Of a stretch of 64,000 bases of DNA, positions 61,408-64,000 are shown in pieces. Location: contig NZ_LAQP01000016.1 of assembly GCF_000971965.1 (NCBI RefSeq), positions 148,573 through 212,572 of the forward strand, written 5' to 3'. The notes beneath the pieces were generated by a model. That model ran no database searches, was not told where the DNA came from, and worked only from the letters and a program-made list of their open reading frames with translations. Position 1 is the first letter of the stretch. Each line of letters starts with the position of its first letter. The translations under genes and the position numbers were made by a program. The stretch comes from Paenibacillus wulumuqiensis (lineage in GTDB: Bacteria; Bacillota; Bacilli; Paenibacillales; Paenibacillaceae).

Positions 61408-61953
61408 TTATTCACGAGTGAGTGGATTGTCCAATTCCGCTTGCCCCATCAGGCTATCTGTCTGTTTTCCGTCAACCAGCAGCTGAATATTCTTTACTTC
61501 GTCAAATTGGAAAAATGTCTTTTTCAAAGCATCGATCGCCAGAATCTCTCCGGAAGATCCCATCCGTGCTTTATCCGGAACATGCACATCCAGTGTCAAT
61601 GTCCCTTGCTCCAGCTTGGCCGAGAGCAAATCAATATTTTCCCACAAAGGAATGAGCTCTTTCTGATCGCCCTTCTGGAGAGCCGCATAGGTAGCACTGT
61701 ATTTCTCCGAGTCTTCTTTAAATGTAATAGTCTGTGTATGTGGTTCCAATTGCATGACTTGAACGTCCGAATAATACACTTTGATCTCCTGCGAATTCTC
61801 TTCTTGCTTGTCCTTGGTATCTGCCGGTGCCGCCGGCTTATTCGTTGCAGGATCAGAGCCTTGAACGGTATTGGCAGCAGGCTTGCTCTCGCAACCGAGA
61901 GCGAGTACGCTCAGGGCACATATGATAATCGCCACATAAATTCCTTTTTTCAT
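61408..61953 (-). CDS. GerMN-domain lipoprotein
   Basis: The 181-residue lipoprotein has signal and lipobox LALGC (Cys near residue 21), a Pro/Ala/Asp-rich linker to about 55, then a single GerMN domain: IKVYYSDVQVMQLEPHTQTI, LLSAKLEQGTLTLDVHVPD and IDALKKTFFQFDEVKNIQLLVDGKQTDSLMGQ. GerM-type domains occur in spore germination and wall-associated proteins. AGAGG lies nine bases before this ATG. The gene is 30 bases after the amidase gene on the same strand, so the pair probably acts at the cell surface, perhaps in spore or wall remodelling. Confidence 0.82.
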   Translation of the reverse strand: MKKGIYVAIIICALSVLALGCESKPAANTVQGSDPATNKPAAPADTKDKQEENSQEIKVYYSDVQVMQLEPHTQTITFKEDSEKYSATYAALQKGDQKELIPLWENIDLLSAKLEQGTLTLDVHVPDKARMGSSGEILAIDALKKTFFQFDEVKNIQLLVDGKQTDSLMGQAELDNPLTRE

Positions 61954-61983
61954 AACGCACATCCTCTTTATTTATTCCGTGCT

Positions 61984-63378
61984 CTATAATTCCAGATATT
62001 CTTTGATGCCATCCACAATCGCTTGCGCGGCTTTATTCTGATTGTCTTCTAACATCATGGCTTCTTCTTCCTCTTTGTTGCTCAAGAATCCAATTTCCAA
62101 AAGGACAGCTGCCATAGTGGTCTCACGAATAACCTGTAAGCTACGATTTTTAACCCCGCGATCCGTAAATCCCAGAGCCTGAATCAATTTTTCATGAATA
62201 CAATTGGCTAATTCTTTGCTACTTTCTCGTTGGTAATAATACGTCTCTGTTCCTTTTGCCTGGGGAGACGCCAGGACGCTGTTGGCATGTATGGATACAA
62301 ATACATCTGCCTTCAGATCATTAGCCAGCTTCACCCGTTCTGGTCTGGTAGGGTAGACATCGGTCTCACGAGTCATAACTACTTCTATACCCGGCTCATT
62401 TTTTAAAAGAGCCTGCACTTTAAGGCTTAGCGCAAGGGTAAAGTCTTTCTCATGTTTTTGCGTGATACTTATTGTCCCTGGATCTTTTCCTCCATGTCCC
62501 GCATCAATAACGACTATTTTCTTACCATTACTTACAGGAGTGGTAGGTCCAGGATCATTGATCATGCTTAAATCAAGAATAAACTTACCCGTGCTGGTCT
62601 GTTGCTTATAATTAAAAGAACTTACATTATTTAATTCAATTACAATCCGAACTTGAGCAGGATCGTTTTTATAAAGTGAATAGCGTATATCTTTCACATT
62701 TGGAAGACCACTAGTATCCAATTTTGCTATAGATCCTGCAGAAGGTACATCTTGCATATTACCAAAATTAGTAGCTGGAAAATCCATAATGATGCGTGCA
62801 GGATTCTGAAGTGTAGTTATCACTGGATTGACTTCATGATCCAAAGAGACAACCAGCTGATTATTCGCATAATTGATCTCATGAATCAGATTGGTTACTG
62901 TTGAGTCTCCACTAGCAGGTAAAGATACGATAGGCGTACTGCTGGCCAGACTGGCTAGAGTGACAATTTTATCGCTATTGTTCCACTCTACTCCTAAACC
63001 CATCTCTTCACTAACAAACCGCAGAGGAACGACAACCGTGTTTTTGATCATTTGAGGAGCAACATTAAGCTTCACGGTATTATTGCTTACGGAAGCCTCA
63101 TTTTTCCCAACTGTTAATGAAACGGCATTGGCTCCCTGCTGGATATGTACATTTTGTGTTGTCTGATCCCATTTCACGTCAAACTTCAAATTCTCAGCCA
63201 CTACCCGGATTGGAATCATAATATTATTTTGTACATTAACGACTCCAACGTCCTTGGGTAAAACCAGCTCTTGGCCATCTAAAATAATTCTGGTTTGATT
63301 TGCGGCTGCATCCGTATGCATGGGGATTAGAAAAAGTAAAAGCATACTAAACAGCAGTATAAGTATGGAGTTCTTCAT
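61984..63378 (-). CDS. N-acetylmuramoyl-L-alanine amidase with stalk and AMIN domains
   Basis: The 464-residue protein has a signal peptide (ILILLFSMLLLFLIPMHTDAAA) and a copper-amine-oxidase-N stalk domain (about 30-140: GVVNVQNNIMIPIRVVAENLKFDVKW, MIKNTVVVPLRFVSEEMGLGVEW). An AMIN-like domain (about 160-270: NPARIIMDFPATNFG) precedes the catalytic Amidase_3 domain (about 285-464). That domain carries IVVIDAGHGGKDPGT (zinc His), VVMTRETD, DVFVSIHANS (second His) and AVLLEIGFLSNKEEE (catalytic Glu). It cleaves the sugar-peptide bond of peptidoglycan. The codons are AT-rich compared with neighbouring genes. GAGGTG precedes the ATG. Confidence 0.93.
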   Translation of the reverse strand: MKNSILILLFSMLLLFLIPMHTDAAANQTRIILDGQELVLPKDVGVVNVQNNIMIPIRVVAENLKFDVKWDQTTQNVHIQQGANAVSLTVGKNEASVSNNTVKLNVAPQMIKNTVVVPLRFVSEEMGLGVEWNNSDKIVTLASLASSTPIVSLPASGDSTVTNLIHEINYANNQLVVSLDHEVNPVITTLQNPARIIMDFPATNFGNMQDVPSAGSIAKLDTSGLPNVKDIRYSLYKNDPAQVRIVIELNNVSSFNYKQQTSTGKFILDLSMINDPGPTTPVSNGKKIVVIDAGHGGKDPGTISITQKHEKDFTLALSLKVQALLKNEPGIEVVMTRETDVYPTRPERVKLANDLKADVFVSIHANSVLASPQAKGTETYYYQRESSKELANCIHEKLIQALGFTDRGVKNRSLQVIRETTMAAVLLEIGFLSNKEEEEAMMLEDNQNKAAQAIVDGIKEYLEL

Positions 63379-63495
63379 TTCACACCTCGATTTTAATTTG
63401 CATATCATTACATTCTGGACTGAATAGCAACCTTATAAAACGACTATTATTTATGAAAAGAAGTCACAGGAAAATAACCCAATCACTCGAATTCA

Positions 63496-63696
63496 TCATT
63501 CCATGAAATTAGGCGGATGCTGTAGACATTGTAGCGACTGAGCTAACGGTGAAGCATAATTCACCTCCTGTAATCTGCAATTCAGTTCCTCCAATAAACT
63601 TGTTAGCTCTTCGATTACAACACCATTTTGCATGTTGTATTTATCCTGTAAATTCGTATATGCTTTGTAATTTTTGAATATGTAATCAAAATTCAT
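63496..63696 (-). CDS. Small hypothetical protein
   Basis: The 66-residue frame starts at ATG with only a weak AGGG two bases upstream. It is helical (YIFKNYKAYTNLQDKYNMQN, VIEELTSLLEELNCRLQEVN), which could be a coiled coil of the kind seen in small sporulation regulators, but the Spo0E motif (SQxLD) is absent. Confidence is limited by the poor ribosome binding site. It lies in an AT-rich region. Confidence 0.4.
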   Translation of the reverse strand: MNFDYIFKNYKAYTNLQDKYNMQNGVVIEELTSLLEELNCRLQEVNYASPLAQSLQCLQHPPNFME

Positions 63697-63927
63697 CGCC
63701 CTATTGGGGTTGCTAAATGTAAGACGCTATTTCACCGCAAAAGTTGTGCAGTAAATGGTTTTAATACAATATTGTTTAAATTATGGTTTTTATTGAAATA
63801 AAATCACTTTATTATTATTAACAATCATGCCGAGCTGGTATGGTCAGCAAGAGTAGACCTGGATCAAAAAGTTTATTGGGAATAACTTGCGAATAATGAC
63901 CACTAAAATAAAGACTCCTAACCATTG
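63697..63927. other. AT-rich region before the right-edge IS element
   Basis: No gene or clear signal is visible; composition is AT-rich with an ACAATATTGT palindrome near 63765. Confidence 0.4.
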
Positions 63928-64000
63928 TGGTCAAGCCCCTATTTTGTAGACAGTTAAAAAAGCCCCATCAAGCAAACTGGCGTCGGTACTCTACCGGCGT
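63928..64000 (-). mobile_element. End of an IS3-family insertion sequence, cut by the window
   Basis: TGGTCAAGCCCC followed by GTAGACAGTTAAAAAA is probably the terminal repeat of an IS3-type element; its GTAGACA and poly-A parts resemble the end of the degraded copy near 12.65 kb. The transposase tail lies just inside it. Confidence 0.6.
63968..64000 (-). CDS. IS3-family transposase OrfB, C-terminal end only
   Basis: Ten codons read TPVEYRRQFA before TGA on the minus strand. This is the standard ending of IS3-family OrfB (a P-V-E-Y-R motif shortly before the stop, as in the other copy's SPVEYRETVAA). The rest lies outside the window, so its intactness cannot be judged. Confidence 0.7.
   Translation of the reverse strand, partial: TPVEYRRQFA

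Noticed and set aside
63496..63696. Spo0E-like phosphatase call for the 66-residue protein
   Set aside because: The SQxLD motif of Spo0E proteins is absent; kept as hypothetical.
1..64000. CRISPR arrays, tRNA or rRNA genes, prophage modules and toxin-antitoxin or defence islands
   Set aside because: None seen: no regularly spaced repeats, no cloverleaf sequence and no recognisable Cas, phage structural or restriction genes.

Overview
The window looks like chromosomal DNA of a spore-forming, plant- or soil-associated Bacillales bacterium, most probably a Paenibacillus. The evidence is strong AGGAGG-type ribosome binding sites, mid-range GC with AT-rich intergenic gaps, a Bacillus-type rbsRKDACB operon, an AMIN/stalk-domain amidase followed by a GerMN lipoprotein, and secreted xylanase and pectate lyase genes. 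I see no rRNA, tRNA, CRISPR array or prophage. Mobile DNA is limited to one decayed IS3-family copy (about 12.65-13.41 kb) and the end of a second IS3-family element at the right edge.

Layout. 0-1.5 kb: a partial gene and two unknown genes. 1.7-7.8 kb (minus): an iron-type ABC importer (binding lipoprotein, fused double permease, ATPase) followed by a PHP-domain phosphoesterase and an RpiR-type regulator; I infer uptake of a phosphorylated small molecule. 8.1-9.4 kb: flavin reductase and adaA. 9.8-12.6 kb (plus): a chemoreceptor paired with a sugar-binding lipoprotein. 12.6-16.7 kb: the IS remnant, an AT-rich stalk-domain protein, and htpG behind a perfect CIRCE operator. 16.7-19.8 kb: a BtrH-like protein, an arginase-family enzyme and an ANT(6)-type aminoglycoside adenylyltransferase. 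20.0-26.0 kb: the ribose operon with repeated GTAACCGGTTAC operators. 26.1-29.1 kb: an RCC1-repeat protein, a second BtrH-type protein and two small membrane proteins.

29.2-38.7 kb: a long hairpin, a DoxX protein, a secreted discoidin/Fn3-like protein, a methyltransferase, an M20 amidohydrolase behind a palindromic operator, a YtxH protein, a pectate lyase and a DUF2294-like protein. 38.8-43.7 kb: a CHASE3-type diguanylate cyclase, azlCD with a divergent XRE-cupin regulator, and a DUF421 protein. 43.8-48.9 kb (minus): a five-gene peptide/nickel-type ABC importer behind two Zur-box-like sites, one lying between -35 and -10. I read it as zinc or zinc-metallophore uptake. 49.1-55.2 kb: a GNAT acetyltransferase and a secreted protein that both appear to start at non-canonical codons (ATT and ATC), a PspC protein, a ROK regulator, and a DMT exporter preceded by an 11-codon leader peptide and alternative hairpins. 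55.9-64.0 kb: tandem RDD membrane proteins, YdhG, a GH11 xylanase with a cre-like site, a Dus enzyme, and the amidase-GerMN pair.

Most convergent or tail-to-tail junctions have clear intrinsic terminators, so transcription units are well defined. Start codons were chosen by ribosome binding site spacing and often differ from the longest possible reading frame. All functional calls come from reading the sequence; no database search was run.
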